Shown: one piece after another, positions 8,712 to 17,003 of the stretch
How positions within the stretch are numbered: the first letter of the stretch is position 1
Layout of the letters: every line of letters starts with the position of its first letter
Assembly (NCBI GenBank): GCA_964629015.1
Contig: CAZVMN010000003.1
Coordinates: forward strand, 248,001-312,000
Length of the DNA stretch: 64,000 nucleotides
Origin: Oceanococcus sp964629015
Lineage (GTDB): Bacteria > Pseudomonadota > Gammaproteobacteria > Nevskiales > Oceanococcaceae
Direction of reading: 5' to 3'
Program-made: the position numbers and the translations under genes
The notes under the pieces: model-generated
The model's input: only the letters and a program-made list of their open reading frames with translations
Database searches by the model: none
What the model was told of the DNA's origin: nothing

Positions 8712-9154
8712 GCCGTTTTGTGATTGATCAGGAGTTCGATATCAATGCGCCGGCCGAGGTGGTTTGGCAGGTGCTGACCGATTTCGAGCGTTACGGCGAG
8801 TGGAATCCGTTCGTGGTCCAGGCGGCTTGTGATCTGCGTCCCGGTGGCGCCATCGACATGAAGGTCAAATTGCTCGGGCCAGCCCAGCGCCAGGTGGAAT
8901 ACATCCATGCTGTGGACCCTGGCAAGGGCTTCTCCTACAACATGAAACCGTTTCCGCTGGGGGGATTGTCAAGCTTCCGCAGCCACAAGATCATTGATCT
9001 TGGCGATGGCCGCAGCCACTACAGCTCGCACTTCCACCTCGAAGGCTGGATGATGCCGATTGTGCGAGGCTTGATGAGTGGGGCATTGCTACGCGGCTTC
9101 AGCGGCATGAGCGATGCATTGAAGCTGCGCGCTGAAGCCTTGCACGCAAAATAG
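8708..9154 (+). CDS. SRPBCC (START/Bet v1-like) domain protein
   Basis: A 148-residue single-domain SRPBCC protein. The N-terminus has the typical opening of polyketide-cyclase/lipid-transport relatives (FDINAPAEVVWQVLTDFERYGEWNPF). These proteins form a deep hydrophobic pocket and bind or isomerise lipidic ligands. As the last gene of the aldolase/CoA-ligase operon, overlapping the ligase by 4 bases and followed by a strong terminator, it may carry or present a hydrophobic intermediate. That role is inferred from context. No signal peptide is present. Confidence 0.82.
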   Translation: MSRFVIDQEFDINAPAEVVWQVLTDFERYGEWNPFVVQAACDLRPGGAIDMKVKLLGPAQRQVEYIHAVDPGKGFSYNMKPFPLGGLSSFRSHKIIDLGDGRSHYSSHFHLEGWMMPIVRGLMSGALLRGFSGMSDALKLRAEALHAK

Positions 9155-9200
9155 TGCATCAGCTCTCCACCTAACGCGGTGGCGCATGACTTGCGGACAT

Positions 9201-9230
9201 AAAAAAGGCGGCCTTGGGGCCGCCTTTTTT
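9201..9230. terminator. Bidirectional intrinsic terminator
   Basis: A perfect hairpin with arms AAAAAAGGCGGCC and GGCCGCCTTTTTT around a 4-base loop (TTGG). The A-run on one side and T-run on the other give a U-tract in both directions. It lies between the convergent SRPBCC gene and the DUF1302 gene and should end both transcripts. Confidence 0.92.
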
Positions 9231-9241
9231 GATGCTTGGAC

Positions 9242-11470
9242 TTAGAACGTGTAGGTCAGCTCCACCACCACGTTGTCTTTGTCGCGGCGGATGTTGTGAT
9301 TGGAGCCCGCATGCAGGTTGTACTGCACCTTGCCCGACCATTGCTGGCCCTTGAACCATTCGGTGCCAAACAGCACTTCGATACGATCTTCGAGGAAGTT
9401 CTGTTGGGGCGCCGGGGCAAAGCCTTTGACGTCATGCGCACCGATGATGAAGGGTTTCAGGTTTACACCCCAGAACACATCGTTGTATTCGAAAGTGGTC
9501 AGGAAACGATAACCCCAGGCGAAGTCGTCGACGAACGCATCAGTTTGCTGGGTTGGGTTGAAGGTGCTGGTATTGACCTCTTCACCCTCCGGCGTGCCGG
9601 TGCCGTCGGCACCCGGGCTGGCATGCGTACGCTGTGGGCTGAAGCCGTCAAACTGGATCAGCTCGCGCGACGGCATATCCACGATGTGGGTGAAGCCAGC
9701 TTCGACCAGCATGATGATTTGCTCGGAGCCAATAAAGTCGGCGATCGGGTTGGAGCTGCCCAGAATGCGGATGCCGTTCAAAACGAATTGGCCCACTTTG
9801 AGTCGCTCGTAACCCGGGATGTAGTAATTGGCCCCACGTTCGGCAATCGTGGCATCGATGTCCGTGTTGCCACGGTAGATGGTTTCGACGAAGTCTGGTG
9901 TTGCCGATCGCGCACCCGGCACCGTAATCGGGATGCCATCACCCAGCAGAGGCTCCAATATCGGCGCGAGAACCGGACCAACAATTTCGTCGAGGGTACC
10001 ACCCAGGCCCGAGCCCAGCAGGGTTTCCAGGCCGATGACCAAATCATCCTCGGGGAAAGCCGGTTGCAACGCTGCGAAGATCAAGTCCGGCATGGAGACC
10101 TGCACCGGCACGTTCGGGCGGTAGGAGTACTCACCCGCGACCGACCAGGACCCGATATTGGTGTTGAAGCTGATCCCAAACATGCGGATGTCTTCGGGGT
10201 AATCGACCAGACCGACGGCGGTGTCAATGGGCAGACAATCCACGTCTGCCGGCAGACAAGTGGTGAGGATATCGACCGCGGTGCCGGTGGGGCCATCACG
10301 CAAGGGATTGCGGTCGGCGGCATAGAACGACAGATAGGGCAGGCGGCTGTGATAGTTCATCGCATACAGGCTGAACTCGGTGCCGTTGTTGATCATGTCG
10401 GCAAACCAGTTCAGGCGCACGCCGTATTGGCCGGTGTCGGACGGTTCACCACTGTCCTGGTCAACGGGGATGGTGAATGACGTGTCGGTGAGCAGGGCAC
10501 CCAGCGGGGTTTGAAGACGATGCGAGCCACGCAGCCGGCCATCCTGTTCAACCAGCGGGTCTTCCGGGAACTGGCCCAGATTGATGTAGGCGTTGCTGTA
10601 CTGGCCCTCACGATACAACGCATCGAGTTCACCGAAGAACGTGCCGCCCGCATCCGCTTGCACGCGCTTCCAGCCAAACTGGTAGAACATTTCGCCAGTG
10701 ATGCCCTGGTCCGGGAATATGTCGCCGGACAAAAGCACCATGGGGACCGGCTGGAACACTTCGCTGATTTGGCCGCCCGGCTGGCGCAAGCCACGGATGT
10801 CCGGCGAATTGATCTCGTTCAGCGAGTTGAGTGCAATCAGGTTGGATTCGCCCCAGCGCGCTTTCTGCGCACCGACACTGACGCTGAGCAAACGCTCGCC
10901 GAGGAAGAAGGTGCCGTTGACGAACAAATCCTGAACATAGATGTCAGAGCCGAACAATTCTTCGACACCGCCGTCACGCTTGGTAAAAGCGGGTTGATAT
11001 CCGCCGACACCCGGGCTGACAACATCGCTGTTGTTCGGATGGTACTCATCAAAGTCGTAGTTCACAGCATCAAAGAAGCCGATCACGCGGGTTTTGAAGG
11101 TGAAATCGTTCCACGATGCCGTGAAATCGGAGGTAATCTTGGCTAGGCCAGCAGTGAAATCCCACTGATCGTAGTTCAGGTTGCCATCATCTTGCTTGTC
11201 GGCGAAGAAGGCACCCGGGGCGTCGACCAAACGTTGGTTGGGTTCAGGGTCTCCAGCCAGGGACAAACAGTCATCCCCTGCGCACAGGTTGGGGTTGAGA
11301 TTCAACTTACCGATCAGCGAGGGGTCGCGATCTTCGACGCGCACGGCGCCGGCGAGTGTGACGCGATTGTTCCAACTGATATCGATATCGAAGAAGTCGA
11401 ATTCCAGCGCAGAACTGGAGCCGCAGATTCCTATGCCCGCTATGATCAGCGGTAGCTTGCGAATGCCCAT
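9242..11470 (-). CDS. DUF1302 family outer-membrane protein
   Basis: A 742-residue exported protein with the DUF1302 pattern: a signal peptide (MGIRKLPLIIAGIGICGSSSA), many alternating aromatic/polar beta-strand segments and a C-terminal strand ending in aromatic-x-Phe (VELTYTF), as expected for an outer-membrane beta-barrel. DUF1302 proteins usually accompany DUF1329 proteins in Pseudomonas and relatives; a P. putida pair has been linked to growth on long-chain esters in barcoded-transposon work (recalled). The ATG at 11470 follows GGAAGGG; the longer open frame upstream is not coding-like. The divergent neighbours are DUF1329, a YCF48-like protein and an RND permease, suggesting a trans-envelope route for a hydrophobic compound. 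Confidence 0.88.
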   Translation of the reverse strand: MGIRKLPLIIAGIGICGSSSALEFDFFDIDISWNNRVTLAGAVRVEDRDPSLIGKLNLNPNLCAGDDCLSLAGDPEPNQRLVDAPGAFFADKQDDGNLNYDQWDFTAGLAKITSDFTASWNDFTFKTRVIGFFDAVNYDFDEYHPNNSDVVSPGVGGYQPAFTKRDGGVEELFGSDIYVQDLFVNGTFFLGERLLSVSVGAQKARWGESNLIALNSLNEINSPDIRGLRQPGGQISEVFQPVPMVLLSGDIFPDQGITGEMFYQFGWKRVQADAGGTFFGELDALYREGQYSNAYINLGQFPEDPLVEQDGRLRGSHRLQTPLGALLTDTSFTIPVDQDSGEPSDTGQYGVRLNWFADMINNGTEFSLYAMNYHSRLPYLSFYAADRNPLRDGPTGTAVDILTTCLPADVDCLPIDTAVGLVDYPEDIRMFGISFNTNIGSWSVAGEYSYRPNVPVQVSMPDLIFAALQPAFPEDDLVIGLETLLGSGLGGTLDEIVGPVLAPILEPLLGDGIPITVPGARSATPDFVETIYRGNTDIDATIAERGANYYIPGYERLKVGQFVLNGIRILGSSNPIADFIGSEQIIMLVEAGFTHIVDMPSRELIQFDGFSPQRTHASPGADGTGTPEGEEVNTSTFNPTQQTDAFVDDFAWGYRFLTTFEYNDVFWGVNLKPFIIGAHDVKGFAPAPQQNFLEDRIEVLFGTEWFKGQQWSGKVQYNLHAGSNHNIRRDKDNVVVELTYTF

Positions 11471-11528
11471 ATCCCTTCCATTGTGTTTTGATGTATTTCC
11501 GCGCCAACATACGCTTGCGAATGGCGCA

Positions 11529-11557
11529 TTTTTAATGGTTCTCGGTGCAATCGTCAA
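11529..11557 (-). promoter_or_regulatory. Sigma-70-like promoter for the DUF1302 gene
   Basis: On the minus strand, TTGACG (11557-11552) and TAAAAA (11534-11529) are separated by 17 bases, about 60 bases upstream of the DUF1302 start codon. The match is by eye only. Confidence 0.45.
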
Positions 11558-11700
11558 AGTCGATGCACTGCGTCTGTGCGGGGCGGGTGCTGCTTTGCCC
11601 GCTTCACTGTTACAGTCAACGATGTTGAGAAAAACCGTATTTTCGCGCATTGTAAACCGTCCTGGCCTTAAAACGTTGTGTGACATGAAGAGGTGCAGGA

Positions 11701-11729
11701 TTGACGCGCGACGGTGCACTGGCTAATTT
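11701..11729 (+). promoter_or_regulatory. Sigma-70-like promoter for the DUF1329/YCF48/RND operon
   Basis: TTGACG (11701-11706) and TAATTT (11724-11729) are separated by 17 bases and lie about 110 bases upstream of the DUF1329 start. Together with the opposing promoter at 11529-11557 this explains the 369-base gene-free stretch 11471-11839, in which I see no further gene. Confidence 0.5.
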
Positions 11730-11839
11730 GCCGCGCCAAGTTGCGCGCGACGCTGCGCGATGTTGCAATGCTTGGTCCGCCCTGCGAATTCGACAGGCAG
11801 GCACCACAACACATAAATGATGCAATCGGAGATGACGTC

Positions 11840-13258
11840 ATGAAAATTCTGGGAATCCTTCCCGCCGCCGCATTGGCTGTTGCCAGCGGCGCCGCAATCG
11901 CCAAAGTGCCGGCCAGCGAGGCGGCCAAACTGGGTAATGAACTGACTCCGGTTGGCGCCATTGCTAAAGGTAATGAGGACGGTTCGATTCCGGAGTGGCG
12001 CGGACGTGAGCTGTTCACCCAGGAACAAATTGACCTGACCCGTGCTCAGCTCGAAGAGTGGCGCGTGGACGATCCAACCAAAGTCCGCAGTTATGTGTAC
12101 AACGAACTGGAAACGCGCAAGGACGACATCGGTGAAGTGGTCGAGGCCAAGTTCACCATCACCAAGGCCAACTACAAGGATTACGCCGAGCTGCTGACCA
12201 CCGGTCACAAAGCCATGTTCGAGCGCTATGACGATTACAAAATGATCGTCTACCCGACGATCCGCACCGGGTTTTTCCCGCAGGTCATTTACGATGCGAC
12301 CAAGAAGAACGCGACCAATGCCGAACTGATCGGCACGGATGACGTGAATGGCGCAGAGCTGGGCTTTCCGTTTCCGATTCCAGGCACCGGTGCTGAGGCG
12401 ATCTGGAACCACAAGCTCAAGTACAAAGGTGATGCGGTACGCCGCTACAACAACCAGGCCATCGTCAAGCCGGACGGCAGCTACAAGATCTCCAAGCTGA
12501 TCGAGGACGTGAAGTTCAAGTACGGCAACATCAGCGAGCCGGGTGGCACCGATTTGCTGGCCTACTACTTGTCCAACGTGATCGAGCCGGCGCGTGTTGC
12601 CGGTCAGCTGACCCTGGTTCACGAGACCGCTGATGAAGGTTCAGGTGGCCGTTTGGCGTGGATCTACAACCCGGGTCTTGGGCGCGTGAATCGGGCGCCT
12701 GATGTGGGCTATGACAACCCCTACATCGGCACCGACGGTGAGCAGTTCAACGACCAGGTTGACGTTTTCAACGGTTCGCTGGACCGCTACAACTGGAAGC
12801 TGGTTGGCCGTAAGGAGATGATCATTCCTTACCACAACTACGATCTGAACAGCCCGGAGTACAAGTACCGTGATCTGATTCAGGCTGGCCACATCAACCA
12901 GGATCTGGTGCGCTACGAAATTCACCGCGTGTGGGTGGTCGATGCCACCTTGCGTGATGGCACACGTCATCAGTTTGCCCGTCGCACCTTCTATCTCGAC
13001 GAAGATTCCTGGTCAATTGCTGTGGTCGATGCTTACGACAACCGCAACGAGCTGTGGAAGATGCAGGAAGCCTACTTGGTGACGCTGCCGTTCGTACCCA
13101 CCGTGACGGGTTCTCCGGAAGCGATTTTCGACCTCAAGAGTGGTCGCTACTTCCTGACCGCCATGACCAACGAAGACACCATCAGCGATTTCGAGGCGAC
13201 CTACTCGGATTCGTTCTTCAAACCGGCCAACCTCAAGCGTCTGGCTCGTAAACAATAA
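11840..13258 (+). CDS. DUF1329 family periplasmic lipid-handling protein
   Basis: A 472-residue DUF1329 protein with a clear signal peptide (MKILGILPAAALAVASGAAIA). DUF1329 members are predicted periplasmic proteins related to lipoprotein-sorting (LolA/B-like) beta folds. They are nearly always encoded near DUF1302 and RND/MMPL genes. Landmarks shared with the second copy at 24204 are GxxEAIWNHKLKYKGD-type and KEMIIPYHNYDLNSPE-type segments plus LVRYEIHRVWVV. The ATG at 11840 is chosen because the signal peptide starts there. It is followed 21 bases later by the YCF48-like gene. The inferred role is to bind a hydrophobic substrate between the outer-membrane barrel and the RND permease. Confidence 0.88.
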   Translation: MKILGILPAAALAVASGAAIAKVPASEAAKLGNELTPVGAIAKGNEDGSIPEWRGRELFTQEQIDLTRAQLEEWRVDDPTKVRSYVYNELETRKDDIGEVVEAKFTITKANYKDYAELLTTGHKAMFERYDDYKMIVYPTIRTGFFPQVIYDATKKNATNAELIGTDDVNGAELGFPFPIPGTGAEAIWNHKLKYKGDAVRRYNNQAIVKPDGSYKISKLIEDVKFKYGNISEPGGTDLLAYYLSNVIEPARVAGQLTLVHETADEGSGGRLAWIYNPGLGRVNRAPDVGYDNPYIGTDGEQFNDQVDVFNGSLDRYNWKLVGRKEMIIPYHNYDLNSPEYKYRDLIQAGHINQDLVRYEIHRVWVVDATLRDGTRHQFARRTFYLDEDSWSIAVVDAYDNRNELWKMQEAYLVTLPFVPTVTGSPEAIFDLKSGRYFLTAMTNEDTISDFEATYSDSFFKPANLKRLARKQ

Positions 13259-13279
13259 TCCAAGGTCGGGGGGACGACT

Positions 13280-14305
13280 ATGGACCTGAGATTTGTGCGG
13301 CCGACAGCGTTTGCTGTCGGCCTTTTTGTATCGATCGGCGTCAGTGCAGACACCTCACTGGAACCGCGTGAAGCGCAGCTTATGCCGAAAGCGGCAGAAG
13401 CCATTCTTAACGATGTAACGCCAGTTGGGGACGCGTGGGTAACGGTGGGGGACCGGGGGCATATTCTGCGTTCGCAGGATGGCGACACGTGGCAGCAGAT
13501 TGCCACGCCGGTTCAAGCCATGCTCAACCGCGTACGCTTTTACGATGATCGCTTGGGCTGGGCTGTGGGACATGACGGCACCGTTCTGAAAACCACGGAT
13601 GGCGGTTTGAGCTGGAGCCTGATTCACTCCGATACCGAGTGGGGCAAGCCGTTCTACGACATTCTGTTTACCTCGCCGGATGTGGGCTTTGTGGTTGGTG
13701 CCAACAGCGCCTTCAAGCGCACCGTCGACGGTGGCCAGTCTTGGGAACTGCTCGAACCGGATTTCACCTTCCACGGCCTGCATCTGAATTCGATCTGGAA
13801 GCTGGCCGACGGCACCATGGTGATTGGTGGTGAAAAAGGCATGATGGCGCGTTCGCTGGATGACGGCGAGACCTGGGAGCATGTCAAAACGCCGTATGCC
13901 GGTTCATTCTTCGGCATGATGCCGTACGCCGACAGTGGGGTGTTTGTTTATGGTCTGCGCGGCAATGTTTACGCGGCTTACGACATCAAGTCGCTCGCGG
14001 TTCAGGACACCATGGAGTGGGACGAGTTCTCGCTGGAGTCGCTGACCGACAATGCGCAGCTGCACGAGATGGGTTGGCACTACTATCCCAATGATCTCAA
14101 GGAAAGCCTGTTTGGCGGCGTTGTGCTCGGGCCAACCGATGTATTGCTTGTGGGGGTCAATGGCGCGGTGGTGCGGACCGACGGCCAGCGTATGAAAACC
14201 ATCGACACTCAGCTTGAACATACGCTGGGCAGCGCCGTGATGACCGACGAGGCTCTAGTCACCGTCGGTTTGGTGGGCATTCAGAGCGTGCCGTTTTCAC
14301 GCTGA
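13280..14305 (+). CDS. YCF48/BNR-repeat periplasmic beta-propeller protein
   Basis: A 341-residue exported protein with a signal peptide (cleavage probably after VSADT near residue 22) and repeated YCF48/BNR-type units such as GDRGHILRSQDG-DTW, GHDGTVLKTTDGGLSW and SAFKRTVDGGQSWELL, consistent with a beta-propeller. In other gammaproteobacteria YCF48-like proteins sit between DUF1329 and RND/MMPL genes exactly as here. They may act as an assembly factor or adaptor for the transport complex; the specific role is inferred from synteny. The ATG follows a GGGGGGAC Shine-Dalgarno. The next start codon lies 30 bases downstream. Confidence 0.85.
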   Translation: MDLRFVRPTAFAVGLFVSIGVSADTSLEPREAQLMPKAAEAILNDVTPVGDAWVTVGDRGHILRSQDGDTWQQIATPVQAMLNRVRFYDDRLGWAVGHDGTVLKTTDGGLSWSLIHSDTEWGKPFYDILFTSPDVGFVVGANSAFKRTVDGGQSWELLEPDFTFHGLHLNSIWKLADGTMVIGGEKGMMARSLDDGETWEHVKTPYAGSFFGMMPYADSGVFVYGLRGNVYAAYDIKSLAVQDTMEWDEFSLESLTDNAQLHEMGWHYYPNDLKESLFGGVVLGPTDVLLVGVNGAVVRTDGQRMKTIDTQLEHTLGSAVMTDEALVTVGLVGIQSVPFSR

Positions 14306-14335
14306 CACGCAAAAAAGAATAACGGGGAGTAACAA

Positions 14336-16888
14336 GTGAGCGATAACGCACCCACGGGGAACAGCTGGACTGACCGCATTCTGCGCGTCGTTGAGCCACC
14401 GATCTTCAAATATCGCCGGATCACGCTGGCCATACTGATCGCGATCACTGCGATTCTGGCGGTGCAGGCTGCACGTATTCATCCGGATGCGGGCTGGCTC
14501 AAATCGATCCCGCTGGATCATCCCTACATGCAGACCTTCCAGAAGTACTACAGCGACTTCGGTGGCGCCAACACCGTGCTGTTTGCGTTGATTCAGGAAG
14601 ATGGGGATATCTACAACGAAACCTTCATGAGGAAGTTGGAGGAAGCCACCAACGACATCTTCTTCATACCGGGTGTCGACCGTGCGCGTGTGATGTCGTT
14701 GTTCACGCCCAACGTGACCTATGTGGAAAACATTGAAGGCGGCCTGGCCGGCTCCAATGTCATTCCGGCAGATTACAGCCCCACACCGGAAATGCTGGAG
14801 AAGGTCAAATCCAATGTGGGTAAGGCACAGGTTATCGGGCGGCTTGTAACAGAAGATCAGCGTGGCGCGCTGGTGATGTCCGAGCTGCTGGAATACGACC
14901 CCGCCACGGGTGAGAAGCTCGACTACCGCGAGGTTGGTGAGGAGCTGGAGAAGCTGCGCGCCAAGTACGAGGGTGATGGCGTCAAGGTGCACATCATCGG
15001 CTTTGCCAAGATTGTGCACGACATGACCAATGCGGCTCTGGAAGTGGTGTTGTTCTTCCTGCTTGCGTTGATCATGACCGGGATATTGCTGTGGCTGTAT
15101 TGCGGCTCATTCAAACTCGCCATGCTGCCACTGGTGTGCTCGATTGTGGCGGTTATCTGGGAGTTTGGTTTGCTCACCACGGTGGGCTTCGGGCTTGATC
15201 CCTTTGCCATTCTGGTGCCATTCCTGGTGCTGTCTGTTTCGGTTTCCCACGGGGTGCAGTACGTCAATGCCTGGGTTGCCGAAGTCGACCAGGGCATGGA
15301 CAAGTTCAATGCTTCGCTGGAAACCTTTCGGCGTTTGGCCATTCCGGGCACCACTGCACTGATCACCGACGTGGCCGGCTTTGCCACGATCTATCTGATC
15401 AATATCCAGATCATTCGAGAAATGTCTTTGAACGCAGCTTTCGGTGTGGCTGCGATCATCATCACCAACAAAATCCTGATGCCGATCTGGCTGACCTACA
15501 TCGAAATCAAGGATATGGATACGTTCCGCGAGAAGCAGCAGCGGCGTGAGCGTATGGGTGACGGGCTATGGACATTCCTGGCCAAGATCACGCGCAAGGG
15601 CCCAGCCATGATTGCCTTGATTCTGAGTGCCGTGTTGCTGGGTGTGTCGCTGTGGAAGTACCCCTCGCTGAAAATTGGTGATGCCATTGAAGGGGTGCCG
15701 GAGCTGCGGCCGGAATCACGTTTCAACCAGGATTTCCGACAGATTATCGGCAACTTCGAAATTGGCGTGGATCAGCTCAAGGTGATTGCGGAAACCCGCC
15801 CCAATGGCTGTGTCGACTATGAGTTGATGGAGCAGATCGACCGCTTCTCCTGGCATATGGAAAATCAGCCGGGGGTCCATTCGACGATGTCGTTGCTGAC
15901 CTACGCCAAGCTGGTTTATCAAGGTTTGTCGGAGGGGCGCTTGAATGCGTTGGTGTTGCCGCGTAACAAGTTCGCGCTGGCGCAAGCAACAGCCTTGGTG
16001 CCGACCACCACGGGCATTCTGAACGATGATTGTGATGCGATGGCGGTGTTTATTTTCACCACCGACCACAAAGCTGAAACGATCAAGCATTTGGTTTCTG
16101 AGATCAAAGCGTTCAACACGCACAACGAAGAGCAGTTCTATGCTCGCGCGCCGGATACCAAGCCGGAGTACTGTGCTGACAAACGTGCGTTGTTCAATGA
16201 TTGGCGTGCGGCGCAGGATGAATCGCTGAGCTTGAGTCTATCGGATGCCTCCGAAGAGGCCATGCAGGCAGCGCGTGACCGCAGCAGCGAGCTGGAGTCG
16301 CAATACCAGGCGATGGATCAGAACTGCCCGGTCAATTTTGCTCTGGCCAGTGGCAATGTCGGTGTTATGGCGGCAACCAATGAGGTGGTCGAAGAACAGG
16401 AACTCAAAGTTGTGTTCTACGTCTACCTGGTGATCGTCATTTTCATGTGGCTGTCATTCCGTTCGGTCGCCGGTGTGCTCTGCGTGGTGTTGCCACTGTC
16501 GCTTGTGTCGACAATGGCTTACGCCGTGATGGCGATGCTCGACATTGGTCTCAAAGTGGCCACGCTGCCCGTGGTCGCTTTGGCCGTGGGTATCGGCGTG
16601 GATTACGGGATTTACGTGTATTCCGAGATGGCTGGCGCACTCAAGCAGGGCAAAACACTGGAAGAGGCGTTCAAGTTCACTCTACAACGCACCGGCAAGG
16701 CTGTGGTCTTTATTGGCGTTTCGCTGGGCTTGTCCGTGGCGACCTGGGTCATGTCCGAATTGCAGTTCCAGATCGATATGGGGATCATGCTGATCTTCAT
16801 GTTCACTGCGAACATGTTCGGGGCGATCCTGTTGCTGCCGGCGCTGGCCCGGTTCCTGCTACGCATTCCCAAGGAACAGTTGGACTAA
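14336..16888 (+). CDS. RND/MMPL family inner-membrane transporter
   Basis: An 850-residue RND-superfamily permease of the MMPL/HpnN-like type with the duplicated layout: TM1 near residues 25-45, a large periplasmic loop, five TMs near 235-390, TM7 near 420, a second periplasmic loop and five TMs near 690-845. The second half keeps the proton-relay-like motif VGIGVDYGIYVY; the first half has SVSHGVQYVNAW in the equivalent place, so only one half carries the Asp. The start is a GTG after GGGGAGT. MMPL proteins move lipids, hopanoids and hydrophobic molecules; here the partners are probably DUF1329, the YCF48-like protein and DUF1302. Direction of transport is unknown. Confidence 0.9.
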   Translation: MSDNAPTGNSWTDRILRVVEPPIFKYRRITLAILIAITAILAVQAARIHPDAGWLKSIPLDHPYMQTFQKYYSDFGGANTVLFALIQEDGDIYNETFMRKLEEATNDIFFIPGVDRARVMSLFTPNVTYVENIEGGLAGSNVIPADYSPTPEMLEKVKSNVGKAQVIGRLVTEDQRGALVMSELLEYDPATGEKLDYREVGEELEKLRAKYEGDGVKVHIIGFAKIVHDMTNAALEVVLFFLLALIMTGILLWLYCGSFKLAMLPLVCSIVAVIWEFGLLTTVGFGLDPFAILVPFLVLSVSVSHGVQYVNAWVAEVDQGMDKFNASLETFRRLAIPGTTALITDVAGFATIYLINIQIIREMSLNAAFGVAAIIITNKILMPIWLTYIEIKDMDTFREKQQRRERMGDGLWTFLAKITRKGPAMIALILSAVLLGVSLWKYPSLKIGDAIEGVPELRPESRFNQDFRQIIGNFEIGVDQLKVIAETRPNGCVDYELMEQIDRFSWHMENQPGVHSTMSLLTYAKLVYQGLSEGRLNALVLPRNKFALAQATALVPTTTGILNDDCDAMAVFIFTTDHKAETIKHLVSEIKAFNTHNEEQFYARAPDTKPEYCADKRALFNDWRAAQDESLSLSLSDASEEAMQAARDRSSELESQYQAMDQNCPVNFALASGNVGVMAATNEVVEEQELKVVFYVYLVIVIFMWLSFRSVAGVLCVVLPLSLVSTMAYAVMAMLDIGLKVATLPVVALAVGIGVDYGIYVYSEMAGALKQGKTLEEAFKFTLQRTGKAVVFIGVSLGLSVATWVMSELQFQIDMGIMLIFMFTANMFGAILLLPALARFLLRIPKEQLD

Positions 16889-16937
16889 TGTCAACCGCTT
16901 AGCTGGTTTGACTGCACGCTGATCGCTGCGTCTGAAA

Positions 16938-16965
16938 GCCCGTCATACATTTATGTATGATGGGC
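16938..16965. promoter_or_regulatory. Palindrome between the RND permease and the diguanylate cyclase
   Basis: A 13-base inverted repeat (GCCCRTCATACAT and its complement) with a 2-base centre, one G/T wobble. No T-run follows, so it is not a typical terminator. It lies about 40 bases upstream of the globin-coupled cyclase ATG and could be an operator. The core TACATNNATGTA also occurs at 4258-4269. Confidence 0.5.
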
Positions 16966-17003
16966 GATAGTTCCCGAACGCTCAGAGTTGACGAGGACGC
17001 GGC

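Noticed and set aside
9236..10480. Long open frame (414 codons) antisense to the DUF1302 gene
   Set aside because: It lies wholly within the DUF1302 coding region, has no ribosome site and shows no domain; it is a codon-bias shadow.
11832..11841. ATGACGTCAT palindrome overlapping the DUF1329 start codon
   Set aside because: A 10-base palindrome in this position is easily due to chance and no second copy was found nearby.
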